From NCBI GenBank assembly GCA_009760855.2, contig WPIO01000518.1, positions 1 to 33,253 of the forward strand: a stretch of DNA of 33,253 nucleotides, given 5' to 3'. The notes beneath the pieces were generated by a model. That model was not told the DNA's origin and ran no database searches. It saw nothing but the letters and a program-made list of their open reading frames with translations. A program made the translations under genes and the position numbers. This document shows positions 1 through 12,250 of this stretch, piece after piece; position 1 is the stretch's first letter, and each line of letters opens with the position of its first letter. The stretch is from Cristatella mucedo (Eukaryota; Bryozoa; Phylactolaemata; Cristatellidae).

Positions 1-69
1 AAAGACATCTCGATGCTGCTCGTTATAGCGTGCGATAGCTTGCTGCAGAGTGGGGCGCCTACCATTAGG
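1..69. repeat. Partial HOR copy 0: 3' end of monomer I
   Basis: This is the second-half tail of an I monomer truncated by the window edge. It carries the variants GATGCTGCTCG and GGGGCGCC, which otherwise occur only in the I monomer ending at 14470. Most other I monomers read GATACTGCTCG and GGGGCCCC. It therefore pairs with a copy 14.4 kb away rather than with its neighbour. Confidence 0.9.
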
Positions 70-2041
70 CCATTCACACTTGAATAACATTCTTTGGATG
101 AGATCGCAGCAGATCGCACAATATCTAGATACTTTAAATCGACCCGTCTCAGCGTGTGGTAGCTTGCAGCAGACTGCAGCTCCTTAGTTTAAGCAATCGC
201 ACATGAATATCTCATTTCGGTTCAGTTTGCAGCTGATCGGGGAACAGAAAGACACCTCGATACAGCTCGTTATATCGTGTGATAACTTGCTGCAGATTGC
301 GGCGCCTTGCATAAGGCCATTCACACTTGAATAGCTTACCTTGCATGAAAACCCAGCAGATCGCACCATATCTAGATACTTTAAACCAATCCGCCGGGGC
401 ATGCTGTTGTTTGCACAAAAATGCACCTCCTTGCTTTAGGCAATCGCAATTGAATAACTTATTTTGCTTGAGTTTGCAGCAAATCGGTAAATATAAAGAC
501 ACCTCGATACTGCTCTTTATAGCCGTGATGGCTTGCTTCAGATTGCTGCGTCTTGCATAAGGTCATTCACACTTAGTTAGCTTATTTTGCATGACTTCAC
601 AGCAGATCGCACAATATCTAGATACTTTCAATCGACCCGTCAGAGCGTGCAGTAGCTTGCAGCAGAGTGCAGCTCCTTGCTTTAGGCAATCGCAATTGGA
701 TAACTCATTCCGCTTGCGTTTGCAGCAGATCTCTTAATATGAAGACACCTCAATAGAGCTCGTAATAGTTTGTAATAAGTTGCTGCAGAGTTCTGAGCTT
801 TGCATTAAGCCATTCACACTTGAATAGCTTGTTTGCATGAGTTCACAGCAGATCGCACAATATCTAGCTACTTTAAATCCAACCTTCGAAGCATGCAGGA
901 GCTAGCAGCAGAGTGCTGCACCTTGGTTTAGGCAATCACACTTGAATAACGAACTTTGCTTGATTTTGCAGCATATCGCAGAACATAAAGATACCTCGAT
1001 ACTGCACCTCATTCCGTGTGATAACTTGCTGCAGAGTGCGGTGCCTTGCATTAAGCCATATACACTTGAATAACTCATTTTGAATGAGTTTACAGCAGAT
1101 CGCACAATATCTAGAGACTTTAAATCCACCCGTCGAAGCTTGCATGAGCTGGCAGCAGAGTGCTGCACGTTGCTAAGGGCAATCGTACTTAAAAAACACA
1201 TTTCGAATGAGTTTGCAGAAGATCGCAGAATGTAAAGACACCTCAATACTGCTCGATATGGCGTGTGACAACTTGTTGCGGACAGTAGTGCCTTGCATTA
1301 AGCCATTCTCACTTGAATAACCTATTTTGCATGAGATAGCAGGAGATTGCCCAATATCTAGATACTTTAATTCACCCGTCGACGCGTGCAGGAGCTGGCA
1401 GCAGAGTGCTCATCTTTGCTTTAGGCAATCGCACTTGAAAAACGAATTTTGCTTGATTTTTTAGCAGATCGCGGAACATAAACACACCTCGATACTCATC
1501 CTTATAGCTTGTGATAACTTGCGGCAGAGTGCTGTGCTTTGCATTAAGCCATTCACACTTGAATACCTTATTTTGCATGAGTTCACAGCAGATCGCACAA
1601 TATCTAGATAATTTAAATCGACCCGTCAAGTCATGCAGTCGCCCGGAGATTAGTGCAGGCCTTGCTTTAGGCAATCGCACTTGAATAACTCATTTCGCTT
1701 GAGTTTGCAGCAGATCGCAGCATATTAGGACACCTCGATACTGCTCGTTATCGCGTGTGATAACTTGCTGCTGTGTGAAGGGCCTTGCATTAAGCCATTC
1801 ACACTTGAATAGCTTATCTTGCATGAGTTCACAGCAGATCACACAATATCTAGATACTTTAAATCAACCCACCAGAGCGTGCAGTAGCTTGCAGCATAAT
1901 GCAGCTCCTTGCTTCAGGCAATCGCACTTGAATAACTTATTTCGGTTGAGTTTGCAGCTGATCGCGGAATATAAAGACATCTCGATACTGCTCGTTATAG
2001 CGTGCGATAGCTTGCTGCAGAGTGGGGCCCCTACCATTAGG
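70..2041. repeat. HOR copy 1, eight monomers (A-F, G/H hybrid, I)
   Basis: Monomer starts are A 70, B 317, C 563, D 810, E 1056, F 1303, G/H hybrid 1549 and I 1795. The copy is 1,972 bp, exactly one monomer short of the usual length, because G and H are fused. Monomers A and B carry private variants (ATTCTTTGG, AGACTGCAG, CTTACCTTGCATGAAAACCC) shared only with copy 7 at 14471. Monomer E has the X-type markers (TTTTGAATGAG, CTAAGGGC). Confidence 0.92.
1549..1794. repeat. G/H hybrid monomer (in-register crossover)
   Basis: The first part matches monomer G (GAATACCTTATTTTGCATGA, then GCACAATATC) and the rest matches H (GATAATTTAAATCG, GTCATGCAGTCGCCCGG, AGCATATTAGG). The switch lies between the G marker before 1601 and the H marker after 1610, within the palindrome TATCTAGATA at 1601-1610. 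The fusion removes exactly one monomer and keeps the repeat phase, as expected from unequal homologous exchange between G and H. Confidence 0.88.
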
Positions 2042-3540
2042 CCATTCACACTTGAATAACATACTTTGGATGAGATCGCAGCAGATCACACAATATCTAG
2101 ATACTTTAAATCGACCCGTCTCAGCGTGTGGTAGCTTGCAGCAGAGTGCAGCTCCTTGCTTTAAGCAATCGCACATGAATAACTCATTTCGGTTAAGTTT
2201 GCAGCTGATCGGGGAACAGAAAGACACCTCGATACAGCTCGTTATATCGTGTAATAAGTTGCTGCAGATTGCAGGGCCTTGCATTAGGCCATTCACACTT
2301 GAATAGCTTATCTTGCATAATATCCCAGCAGATCGCATCATATCTACATACTTTAAACCAATCCGCCGGGGCATGCTGTTGTTTGCACCAAAATTCACCT
2401 CCTTGCTTTAGGCAATCGCAATTGAATAACTCATTTTGCTTGAGTTTGCAGCAAATCGGTAAATATAAAGACACCTCGATACTGCTCTTTATAGCCGTGA
2501 TAGCTTGCTTCAGATTGCTGCGCCTTGCATAAGGCCATTCACACTTGATTAGCTTATTTTGCATGACTTCACAGCAGATCGCACAATATCTAGATACTTT
2601 TAATCGACCCGTCAGAGAGTGCAGTAGCTTGCACCAGAGTGCAGCTCCTTGCTTTAGGCAATCGCAATTCGATAACTCATTCCGCTTGCGTTTGCAGCAG
2701 ATCTCCGAATATGAAGACACCTCAATAGAGCTCGTAATAGCCTGTAATAAGTTGCTGCAGAGTTCTGCGCTTTGCATTAAGCCATTCACACTTGAATAGC
2801 TTCTTTTGCATGAGTTCACAGCAGATCGCACAAAATCTAGCTACTTTAAATCCAACCTTCGAAGCATGCAGGAGCTAGCAGCAGAGTGCTGCACCTTGGT
2901 TTAGGCAATCACACTTGAATAACGAACTTTGCTTGATTTTGCAGCATATCGCAGAACATAAAGATACCTCGATACTGCACCTCATTCCGTGTGATAACTT
3001 GCTGCAGAGTGCGGTGCCTTGCATTAAGCCATTTACACTTGAATAACTTATTTTGAATGAGTTTACAGCAGATCGCACAATATCTAGAGACTTTAAATCC
3101 ACCCGTCGAAGCTTGCATGAGCTGGCAGCAGAGTGCTGCACGTTGCTAAGGGCAATCGTACTTAAAAAACACATTTCGAATGAGTTTGCAGAAGATCGCA
3201 GAATGTAAAGACACCTCAATACTGCTCGATATGGCGTGTGATAACTTGTTTCGGACAGTAGTGCCTTGCATTAAGCCATTGTCACTTGAATAACCTATTT
3301 TGCATGAGATAGCAGGAGATTGCCCAATATCTAGATACTTTAATTCAACCCGTCGACGCGTGCAGGAGCTGGCAGCAGAGTGCTCATCTTTGCTTTAGGC
3401 AATCGCACTTAAAAAACGAATTTTGCTTGAATTTTCAGCAGATCGCGGAACATAAACACACCTCGATACTCATCCTTATAGCTTGTGATAACTTTTTATC
3501 GTGTGATAACTTGCTGCAGATTGTGGAGCCTTGCATTAGG
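2042..3540. repeat. HOR copy 2, first part: A-F joined to the end of G
   Basis: Monomer starts are A 2042, B 2289, C 2535, D 2782, E 3029 and F 3276. F runs 265 bp to the next monomer start at 3541 because it is joined out of phase to the last ~50 bp of a G monomer. B has GCATCATATCTACATAC, C has GCACCAGAG and AATTCGATAAC, and F has CATTGTCACTTG. All these private variants recur 1,498 bp downstream. Confidence 0.88.
3488..3502. other. Out-of-register F/G junction
   Basis: Monomer F sequence (GCTTGTGATAACTT) passes directly into the end of monomer G (TATCGTGTGATAACTTGC) with one or two extra T residues at the joint. Compared with an intact F-G pair about 228 bp are missing, which is neither 246 nor 123, so the monomer phase is shifted by 19 bp. 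The motif GTGATAACTT is present twice across the joint. End joining or an assembly error fits better than homologous exchange. Confidence 0.75.
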
Positions 3541-5761
3541 CCATTCACACTTGAATAGCTTATTTTGCATGACTTCACAGCAGATCGCACTATATCTAGA
3601 TAATTTAAATCGACCCGTCAAGTCATGCAGTCGCCCGGAGATTAGTGCAGGCCTTGCTTTAGGCAATCGCACTTGAATAACTCATTTCGCTTGAGTTTGC
3701 AGCAGATCGCAGCATATTAGGACACCTCGATACTGCTCGTTATCGCGTGTTATAACTTGCTGCTGTGTGAAGGGCCTTGCATTAAGCCATTCACACTTGA
3801 ATAGCTTATCTTGCATAATATCCCAGCAGATCGCATCATATCTACATACTTTAAACCAATCCGCCGGGGCATGCTGTTGTTTGCACCAAAATTCACCTCC
3901 TTGCTTTAGGCAATCGCAATTGAATAACTCATTTTGCTTGAGTTTGCAGCAAATCGGTAAATATAAAGACACCTCGATACTGCTCTTTATAGCCGTGATA
4001 GCTTGCTTCAGATTGCTGCGCCTTGCATAAGGCCATTCACACTTGATTAGCTTATTTTGCATGACTTCACAGCAGATCGCACAATATCTAGATACTTTTA
4101 ATCGACCCGTCAGAGAGTGCAGTAGCTTGCACCAGAGTGCAGCTCCTTGCTTTAGGCAATCGCAATTCGATAACTCATTCCGCTTGCGTTTGCAGCAGAT
4201 CTCCGAATATGAAGACACCTCAATAGAGCTCGTAATAGCCTGTAATAAGTTGCTGCAGAGTTCTGCGCTTTGCATTAAGCCATTCACACTTGAATAGCTT
4301 CTTTTGCATGAGTTCACAGCAGATCGCACAAAATCTAGCTACTTTAAATCCAACCTTCGAAGCATGCAGGAGCTAGCAGCAGAGTGCTGCACCTTGGTTT
4401 AGGCAATCACACTTGAATAACGAACTTTGCTTGATTTTGCAGCATATCGCAGAACATAAAGATACCTCGATACTGCACCTCATTCCGTGTGATAACTTGC
4501 TGCAGAGTGCGGTGCCTTGCATTAAGCCATTTACACTTGAATAACTTATTTTGAATGAGTTTACAGCAGATCGCACAATATCTAGAGACTTTAAATCCAC
4601 CCGTCGAAGCTTGCATGAGCTGGCAGCAGAGTGCTGCAAGTTGCTAAGGGCAATCGTACTTAAAAAACACATTTCGAATGAGTTTGCAGAAGATCGCAGA
4701 ATGTAAAGACACCTCAATACTGCTCGATATGGCGTGTGATAACTTGTTTCGGACAGTAGTGCCTTGCATTAAGCCATTGTCACTTGAATAACCTATTTTG
4801 CATGAGATAGCAGGAGATTGCCCAATATCTAGATACTTTAATTCAACCCGTCGACGCGTGCAGGAGCTGGCAGCAGAGTGCTCATCTTTGCTTTAGGCAA
4901 TCGCACTTAAAAAACGAATTTTGCTTGAATTTTCAGCAGATCGCGGAACATAAAACACACCTCGATACTCATCCTTATAGCTTGTGATAACTTGCGGCAG
5001 AGTGCTGTGCTTTGCATTAAGCCATTCACACTTGAATACCTTATTTTGCATGAGTTCACAGCAGATCGCACAATATCTAGATACTTCAAATCAACCCGTC
5101 AAGGCATGAAGTAGCTCGGAGCAGAGTGCAGACCTTGCTTTAGGCAATCGCACTTTAATAATTCAATTCGCTTGAGTTTGCAGCAGATCGCTGAATATAA
5201 AGACACCTCAATACTGCTCGTTATATCGTGTGATAACTTGCTGCAGATTGTGGAGCCTTGCATTAGGCCATTCACACTTGAATAGCTTATTTTGCATGAC
5301 TTCACAGCAGATCGCACTATATCTAGATAATTTAAATCGACCCGTCAAGTCATGCAGTCGCCCGGAGATTAGTGCAGGCCTTGCTTTAGGCAATCGCACT
5401 TGAATAACTCATTTCGCTTGAGTTTGCAGCAGATCGCAGCATATTAGGACACCTCGATACTGCTCGTTATCGCGTGTTATAACTTGCTGCTGTGTGAAGG
5501 GCCTTGCATTAAGCCATTCACACTTGAATAGCTTATCTTGCATGAGTTCACAGCAGATCACACAATATCTAGATACTTTAAATCAACCCACCAGAGCGTG
5601 CAGTAGCTTGCAGCATAATGCAGCTCCTTGCTTCAGGCAATCGCACTTGAATAACTTATTTCGGTTGAGTTTGCAGCTGATCGCGGAATATAAAGACATC
5701 TCGATACTGCTCGTTATAGCGTGCGATAGCTTGCTGCAGAGTGGGGGCCCCTACCATTAGG
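3541..5761. repeat. HOR copy 2, second part: H, I/B hybrid, C-I
   Basis: Monomer starts are H 3541, I/B hybrid 3787, C 4033, D 4280, E 4527, F 4774, G 5022, H 5268 and I 5514. The segment from 3787 to about 4990 repeats 2289 to about 3494 almost exactly, including private variants in B, C and F. After F the array resumes the normal order G-H-I. Small length differences are homopolymer changes: an extra A in F near 4952 and an extra G in I near 5745. Confidence 0.88.
3787..4032. repeat. I/B hybrid monomer
   Basis: The sequence leading in is that of the H-to-I boundary (GTGAAGGGCCTTGCATTAAG), but from 3817 onward the unit is B (AATATCCCAGCAG, then the GGGGCATGCTG and CACCAAAATTCACC words). I and B are identical between 3787 and 3816, so the exchange occurred in those 30 bp. 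Two monomers (the rest of I, and A) were skipped in register. Confidence 0.85.
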
Positions 5762-7980
5762 CCATTCACACTTGAATAACATACTTTGGATGAGATCGCA
5801 GCAGATCGCACAATATCTAGATACTTTAAATCGACCCGTCTCAGCGTGTGGTAGCTTGCAGCAGAGTGCAGCTCCTTGGTTTAAGCAATCGCACATGAAT
5901 AACTCATTTCGGTTAAGTTTGCAGCTGATCGGGGAACAGAAAGACACCTCGATACAGCTCGTTATATCGTGTAATAAGTTGCTGCAGATTGCAGCGCCTT
6001 GCATTAGGCCATTCACACTTGAATAGCTTATCTTGCATAATATCCCAGCAGATCGCACCATATCTAGATACTTTAAACCAATCCGCCGGGGCATGCTGTT
6101 GTTTGCACCAAAATTCACCTCCTTGCTTTAGGCAATCGCAATTGAATAACTCATTTAGCTTGAGTTTGCAGCAAATCGGTAAATATAAAGACACCTCGAT
6201 ACTGCTCTTTTTTGCCGTGATGGCTTGCTTCAGATTGCTGCGTCTTGCATAAGGCCATTCACACTTAATCAGCTTATTTTGCATGACTTCACAGCAGATC
6301 GCACAATATCTAGATACTTTCAATCGACCCGTCAGAGCGTGCAGTAGCTTGCAGCAGAGTGCAGCTCCTTGCTTTAGGCAATCGCAATTTGATAACTCAT
6401 TCCGCTTGAGTTTGCAGCAGATCGCTGCATATGAAGACACCTCAATTAGCTCGTAATAGCCTAAAATAGGTTGCTGCAGAGTTCTCCGCTTTGTATTAAG
6501 CCATTCACACTTGAATAGCTTATTTTGCATGAGTTCACAGCAGATCGCACAATATCTAGCTACTTTAAATCCAACCGTCGAAGCGTGCAGGAGCTAGCCG
6601 CAGAGTGCTGCACCTTGGTTTAGGCAATCACACTTAAATAACGAACTTTGCTTGACTTTGCAGCATATCGCGGAACATAAAGATACCTCGATACCGCACC
6701 TCATTCCGTATGATAACTTGCTGCAGAGTGCGGTGCCTTGCATTAGGCCATTCACACTTGAATAACTTATTTTGCATGAGTTTACAGCAGATCGCACAAT
6801 ATCTAGAGACTTTAAATCCACCCGTCGAAGCTTGCATGAGCTGGCAGCAGAGTGCTGCACGTTGCTTAGGGCAATCGTACTTAAAAAATACATTTCGAAT
6901 GAGTTTGCAGGAGATCGCGGAATGTAAAGACACCTCAATACTGCTCGATATGGCGTGTGATAACTTTTTGCGGAGTGTAGTGCCTTGCATTAAGCCAATC
7001 TCACTTGAATAACCTATTTTGCATGAGATAGCAGGAGATGGCCCAATATCTAGATACTTTAATTCAACCCGTCGACGCGTGCAGGAGCTGGCAGCAGAGT
7101 GCTCATCTTTGCTTTAGGCAATCGCACTTAAAAAAACGATTTTGCTTGAATTTTCAGCAGATCGCGGAACATAAACACACCTCGATACTCATCCTTATAG
7201 CTTGTGATAACTTGCGGCAGAGTGCTGTGCTTTGCATTAAGCCATTCACACTTGAATACCTTATTTTGCATGAGTTCACAGCAGATCGCACAATATCTAG
7301 ATACTTCAAATCAACCCGTCAAGGCATGAAGTAGCTCGGAGCAGAGTGCAGACCTTGCTTTAGGCAATCGCACTTTAATAATTCAATTCGCTTGAGTTTG
7401 CAGCAGATCGCTGAATATAAAGACACCTCAATACTGCTCGTTATATCGTGTGATAACTTGCTGCAGATTGTGGAGCCTTGCATTAGGCCATTCACACTTG
7501 AATAGCTTATTTTGCATGACTTCACAGCAGATCGCACTATATCTAGATAATTTAAATCGACCCGTCAAGTCATGCAGTCGCCCGGAGATTAGTGCAGGCC
7601 TTGCTTTAGGCAATCGCACTTGAATAACTCATTTCGCTTGAGTTTGCAGCAGATCGCAGCATATTAGGACACCTCGATACTGCTCGTTATCGCGTGTTAT
7701 AACTTGCTGCTGTGTGAAGGGCCTTGCATTAAGCCATTCACACTTGAATAGCTTATCTTGCATGAGTTCACAGCAGATCACACAATATCTAGATACTTTA
7801 AATCAACCCACCAGAGCGTGCAGTAGCTTGCAGCATAATGCAGCTCCTTGCTTCAGGCAATCGCACTTGAATAACTTATTTCGGTTGAGTTTGCAGCTGA
7901 TCGCGGAATATAAAGACATCTCGATACTGCTCGTTATAGCGTGCGATAGCTTGCTGCAGAGTGGGGCCCCTACCATTAGG
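5762..7980. repeat. HOR copy 3, nine monomers, subfamily Y
   Basis: Monomer starts are A 5762, B 6009, C 6255, D 6501, E 6748, F 6995, G 7242, H 7488 and I 7734. Length is 2,219 bp. E has the Y markers (TTTTGCATGAG, CTTAGGGC). C and D carry variants shared only with copy 4: GCTGCATATGAAG, CCTAAAATAGG and GCTAGCCGCAGAG. The E/F boundary reads GCGGAGTGTAG rather than the X form TCGGACAGTAG. Confidence 0.93.
5814..5823. other. Palindrome TATCTAGATA (example in monomer A)
   Basis: This is a 10-bp perfect palindrome about 52 bp into half 1. It is intact in monomers A, B, C, F, G, H and I of most copies, broken in D (ATCTAGCT) and E (TCTAGAGA), and broken in B at 2341 and 3839 (TATCTACATA). It includes an XbaI site, so the array should give a monomer ladder with that enzyme. 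Confidence 0.8.
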
Positions 7981-10175
7981 CCATTCACACTTGAATAACA
8001 TACTTTGGATGAGATCGCAGCAGATCGCACAATATCTAGATACTTTAAATCGACCCGTCTCAGCGTGTGGTAGCTTGCAGCAGAGTGCAGCTCCTTGGTT
8101 TAAGCAATCGCACATGAATAACTCATTTCGGTTAAGTTTGCAGCTGATCGGGGAACAGAAAGACACCTCGATACAGCTCGTTATATCGTGTAATAAGTTG
8201 CTGCAGATTGCAGCGCCTTGCATTAGGCCATTCACACTTGAATAGCTTATCTTGCATAATATCCCAGCAGATCGCACCATATCTAGATACTTTAAACCAA
8301 TCCGCCGGGGCATGCTGTTGTTTGCACCAAAATTCACCTCCTTGCTTTAGGCAATCGCAATTGAATAACTCATTTAGCTTGAGTTTGCAGCAAATCGGTA
8401 AATATAAAGACACCTCGATACTGCTCTTTATTGCCGTGATGGCTTGCTTCAGATTGCTGCGTCTTGCATAAGGCCATTCACACTTAATCAGCTTATTTTG
8501 CATGACTTCACAGCAGATCGCACAATATCTAGATACTTTCAATCGACCCGTCAGAGCGTGCAGTAGCTTGCAGCAGAGTGCAGCTCCTTGCTTTAGGCAA
8601 TCGCAATTTGATAACTCATTCCGCTTGAGTTTGCAGCAGATCGCTGCATATGAAGACACCTCAATTAGCTCGTAATAGCCTAAAATAGGTTGCTGCAGAG
8701 TTCTCCGCTTTGTATTAAGCCATTCACACTTGAATAGCTTATTTTGCATGAGTTCACAGCAGATCGCACAATATCTAGCTACTTTAAATCCAACCGTCGA
8801 AGCGTGCAGGAGCTAGCCGCAGAGTGCTGCACCTTGGTTTAGGCAATCACACTTGAATAACGAACTTTGCTTGACTTTGCAGCATATCGCGGAACATAAA
8901 GATACCTCGATACTGCACCTCATTCCGTGTGATAACTTGCTGCAGAGTGCGGTGCCTTGCATTAAGCCATTTACACTTGAATAACTTATTTTGCATGAGT
9001 TTACAGCAGATCGCACAATATCTAGAGACTTTAAATCCACCCGTCGAAGCTTGCATGAGCTGGCAGCAGAGTGCTGCACGTTGCTTAGGGCAATCGTACT
9101 TAAAAAATACATTTCGAATGAGTTTGCAGGAGATCGCGGAATGTAAAGACACCTCAATACTGCTCGATATGGCGTGTGATAACTTTTTGCGGAGTGTAGT
9201 GCCTTGCATTAAGCCAATCTCACTTGAATAACCTATTTTGCATGAGATAGCAGGAGATGGCACCCCGTCGACGCGTGCAGGAGCTGGCAGCAGAGTGCTC
9301 ATCTTTGCTTTAGGCAATCGCACTTAAAAAACGAATTTTGCTTGAATTTTCAGCAGATCGCGGAACATAAACACACCTCGATACTCATCCTTATAGCTTG
9401 TGATAACTTGCGGCAGAGTGCTGTGCTTTGCATTAAGCCATTCACACTTGAATACCTTATTTTGCATGAGTTCACAGCAGATCGCACAATATCTAGATAC
9501 TTCAAATCAACCCGTCAAGGCATGAAGTAGCTCGGAGCAGAGTGCAGACCTTGCTTTAGGCAATCGCACTTTAATAATTCAATTCGCTTGAGTTTGCAGC
9601 AGATCGCTGAATATAAAGACACCTCAATACTGCTCGTTATATCGTGTGATAACTTGCTATAGATTGTGGAGCCTTGCATTAGGCCATTCACACTTGAATA
9701 GCTTATTTTGCATGACTTCACAGCAGATCGCACTATATCTAGATAATTTAAATCGACCCGTCAAGTCATGCAGTCGCCCGGAGATTAGTGCAGGCCTTGC
9801 TTTAGGCAATCGCACTTGAATAACTCATTTCGCTTGAGTTTGCAGCAGATCGCAGCATATTAGGACACCTCGATACTGCTCGTTATCGCGTGTTATAACT
9901 TGCTGCTGTGTGAGGGCCTTGCATTAAGCCATTCACACTTGAATAGCTTATCTTGCATGAGTTCACAGCAGATCACACAATATCTAGATACTTTAAATCA
10001 ACCCACCAGAGCGTGCAGTAGCTTGCAGCATAATGCAGCTCCTTGCTTCAGGCAATCGCACTTGAATAACTTATTTCGGTTGAGTTTGCAGCTGATCGCG
10101 GAATATAAAGACATCTCGATACTGCTCGTTATAGCGTGCGATAGCTTGCTGCAGAGTGGGGCCCCTACCATTAGG
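7981..10175. repeat. HOR copy 4, nine monomers, short F, subfamily Y
   Basis: Monomer starts are A 7981, B 8228, C 8474, D 8720, E 8967, F 9214, G 9438, H 9684 and I 9929. Length is 2,195 bp because F is only 224 bp. A to D are nearly identical to copy 3, so the two are recent sisters. H lacks the PstI-like CTGCAG at 9658-9662, reading GCTATAGATTG. Confidence 0.92.
9258..9270. other. About 23-bp deletion in monomer F
   Basis: The sequence GAGATGGCACCCCGTCGACG replaces the usual GAGATGGCCC...TTCAACCCGTCGACG. The lost bases contain the TATCTAGATA palindrome, and this F monomer (9214-9437) is the only unit of its type without it. The retained flanks are otherwise normal. Confidence 0.85.
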
Positions 10176-12250
10176 CCATTCACACTTGAATAACATACTT
10201 TGGATGAGATCGCAGCAGATCGCACAATATCTAGATACTTTAAATCGACCCGTCTCAGCGTGTGGTAGCTTGCAGCAGAGTGCAGCTCCTTGGTTTAAGC
10301 AATCGCACATGAATAACTCATTTCGGTTAAGTTTGCAGCTGATCGGGGAACAGAAAGACACCTCGATACAGCTCGTTATATCGTGTAATAAGTTGCTGCA
10401 GATTGCAGCGCCTTGCATTAGGCCATTCACACTTGAATAGCTTATCTTGCATAATATCCCAGCAGATCGCACCATATCTAGATACTTTAAACCAATCCGC
10501 CGGGGCATGCTGTTGTTTGCACCAAAATTCACCTCCTTGCTTTAGGCAATCGCAATTGAATAACTCATTTTGCTTGAGTTTGCAGCAAATCGGTAAATAT
10601 AAAGACACCTCGATACTGCTCTTTATAGCCGTGATGGCTTGCTTCAGATTGCTGCGTCTTGCATAAGGCCATTCACACTTAATTAGCTTATTTTGCATGA
10701 CTTCACAGCAGATCGCACAATATCTAGATACTTTCAATGGTTGCTGCAGAGTTCTGAGCTTTGCATTAAGCCATTCACACTTGAATAGCTTCTTTTGCAT
10801 GAGTTCACAGCAGATCGCACAATATCTAGCTACTTTAAATCCAACCGTCGAAGCATGCAGGAGCTAGCAGCAGAGTGCTGCACCTTGGTTTAGGCAATCA
10901 CACTTGAATAACGAACTTTGCTTGATTTTGCAGCATATCGCAGAACATAAAGATACCTCGATACTGCACCTCATTCCGTGTGATAACTTGCTGCAGAGTG
11001 CGGTGCCTTGCATTAAGCCATTTACACTTGAATAACTTATTTTGCATGAGTTTACAGCAGATCGCACAATATCTAGAGACTTTAAATCCACCCGTCGAAG
11101 CTTGCATGAGCTGGCAGCAGAGTGCTGCACGTTGCTTAGGGCAATCGTACTTAAAAAACACATTTCGAATGAGTTTGCAGAAGATCGCGGAATGTAAAGA
11201 CACCTCAATACTGCTCGATATGGCGTGTGATAACTTGTTGCGGACAGTAGTGCCTTGCATTAAGCCATTCTCACTTGAATAACCTATTTTGCATGAGATA
11301 GCAGGAGATTGCCCAATATCTAGATACTTTAATTCAACCCGTCGACGCGTGCAGGAGCTGGCAGCAGAGTGCTCATCTTTGCTTTAGGCAATCGCACTTA
11401 AAAAACGAATTTTGCTTGAATTTTCAGCAGATCGCGGAACATAAACACACCTCGATACTCATCCTTATAGCTTGTGATAACTTGCGGCAGAGTGCTGTGC
11501 TTTGCATTAAGCCATTCACACTTGAATACCTTATTTTGCATGAGTTCACAGCAGATCGCACAATATCTAGATACTTCAAATCAACCCGTCAAGGCATGAA
11601 GTAGCTCGGAGCAGAGTGCAGACCTTGCTTTAGGCAATCGCACTTTAATAATTCAATTCGCTTGAGTTTGCAGCAGATCGCTGAATATAAAGACACCTCA
11701 ATACTGCTCGTTATATCGTGTGATAACTTGCTGCAGATTGTGGAGCCTTGCATTAGGCCATTCACACTTGAATAGCTTATTTTGCATGACTTCACAGCAG
11801 ATCGCACTATATCTAGATAATTTAAATCGACCCGTCAAGTCATGCAGTCGCCCGGAGATTAGTGCAGGCCTTGCTTTAGGCAATCGCACTTGAATAACTC
11901 ATTTCGCTTGAGTTTGCAGCAGATCGCAGCATATTAGGACACCTCGATACTGCTCGTTATCGCGTGTTATAACTTGCTGCTGTGTGCAGGGCCTTGCATT
12001 AAGCCATTCACACTTGAATAGCTTATCTTGCATGAGTTCACAGCAGATCACACAATATCTAGATACTTTAAATCAACCCACCAGAGCGTGCAGTAGCTTG
12101 CAGCATAATGCAGCTCCTTGCTTCAGGCAATCGCACTTGAATAACTTATTTCGGTTGAGTTTGCAGCTGATCGCGGAATATAAAGACATCTCGATACTGC
12201 TCGTTATAGCGTGCGATAGCTTGCTGCAGAGTGGGGCCCCTACCATTAGG
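10176..12250. repeat. HOR copy 5, nine monomers, truncated C, subfamily Y
   Basis: Monomer starts are A 10176, B 10423, C 10669 (truncated), D 10771, E 11018, F 11265, G 11512, H 11758 and I 12004. Length is 2,075 bp. C is only 102 bp. E is Y type, but the E/F boundary reads GTTGCGGACAGTAG as in copy 1, so this copy is mosaic between the two subfamilies. Confidence 0.92.
10669..10770. repeat. Truncated C monomer (102 bp, about 145 bp deleted)
   Basis: The monomer runs normally to GATACTTTCAAT, then jumps at about 10738 to GGTTGCTGCAGAG near the end of half 2. The deletion spans the end of half 1 and most of half 2. It is not a multiple of the 123-bp unit, so it is not an in-register exchange between halves. 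Confidence 0.88.

Noticed and set aside
7961-8245. Plus-strand open frames of 84-100 codons recurring in each HOR copy
   Set aside because: They are the opposite-strand counterparts of the same repeats, with no sign of gene structure. Recurrence reflects tandem copying.
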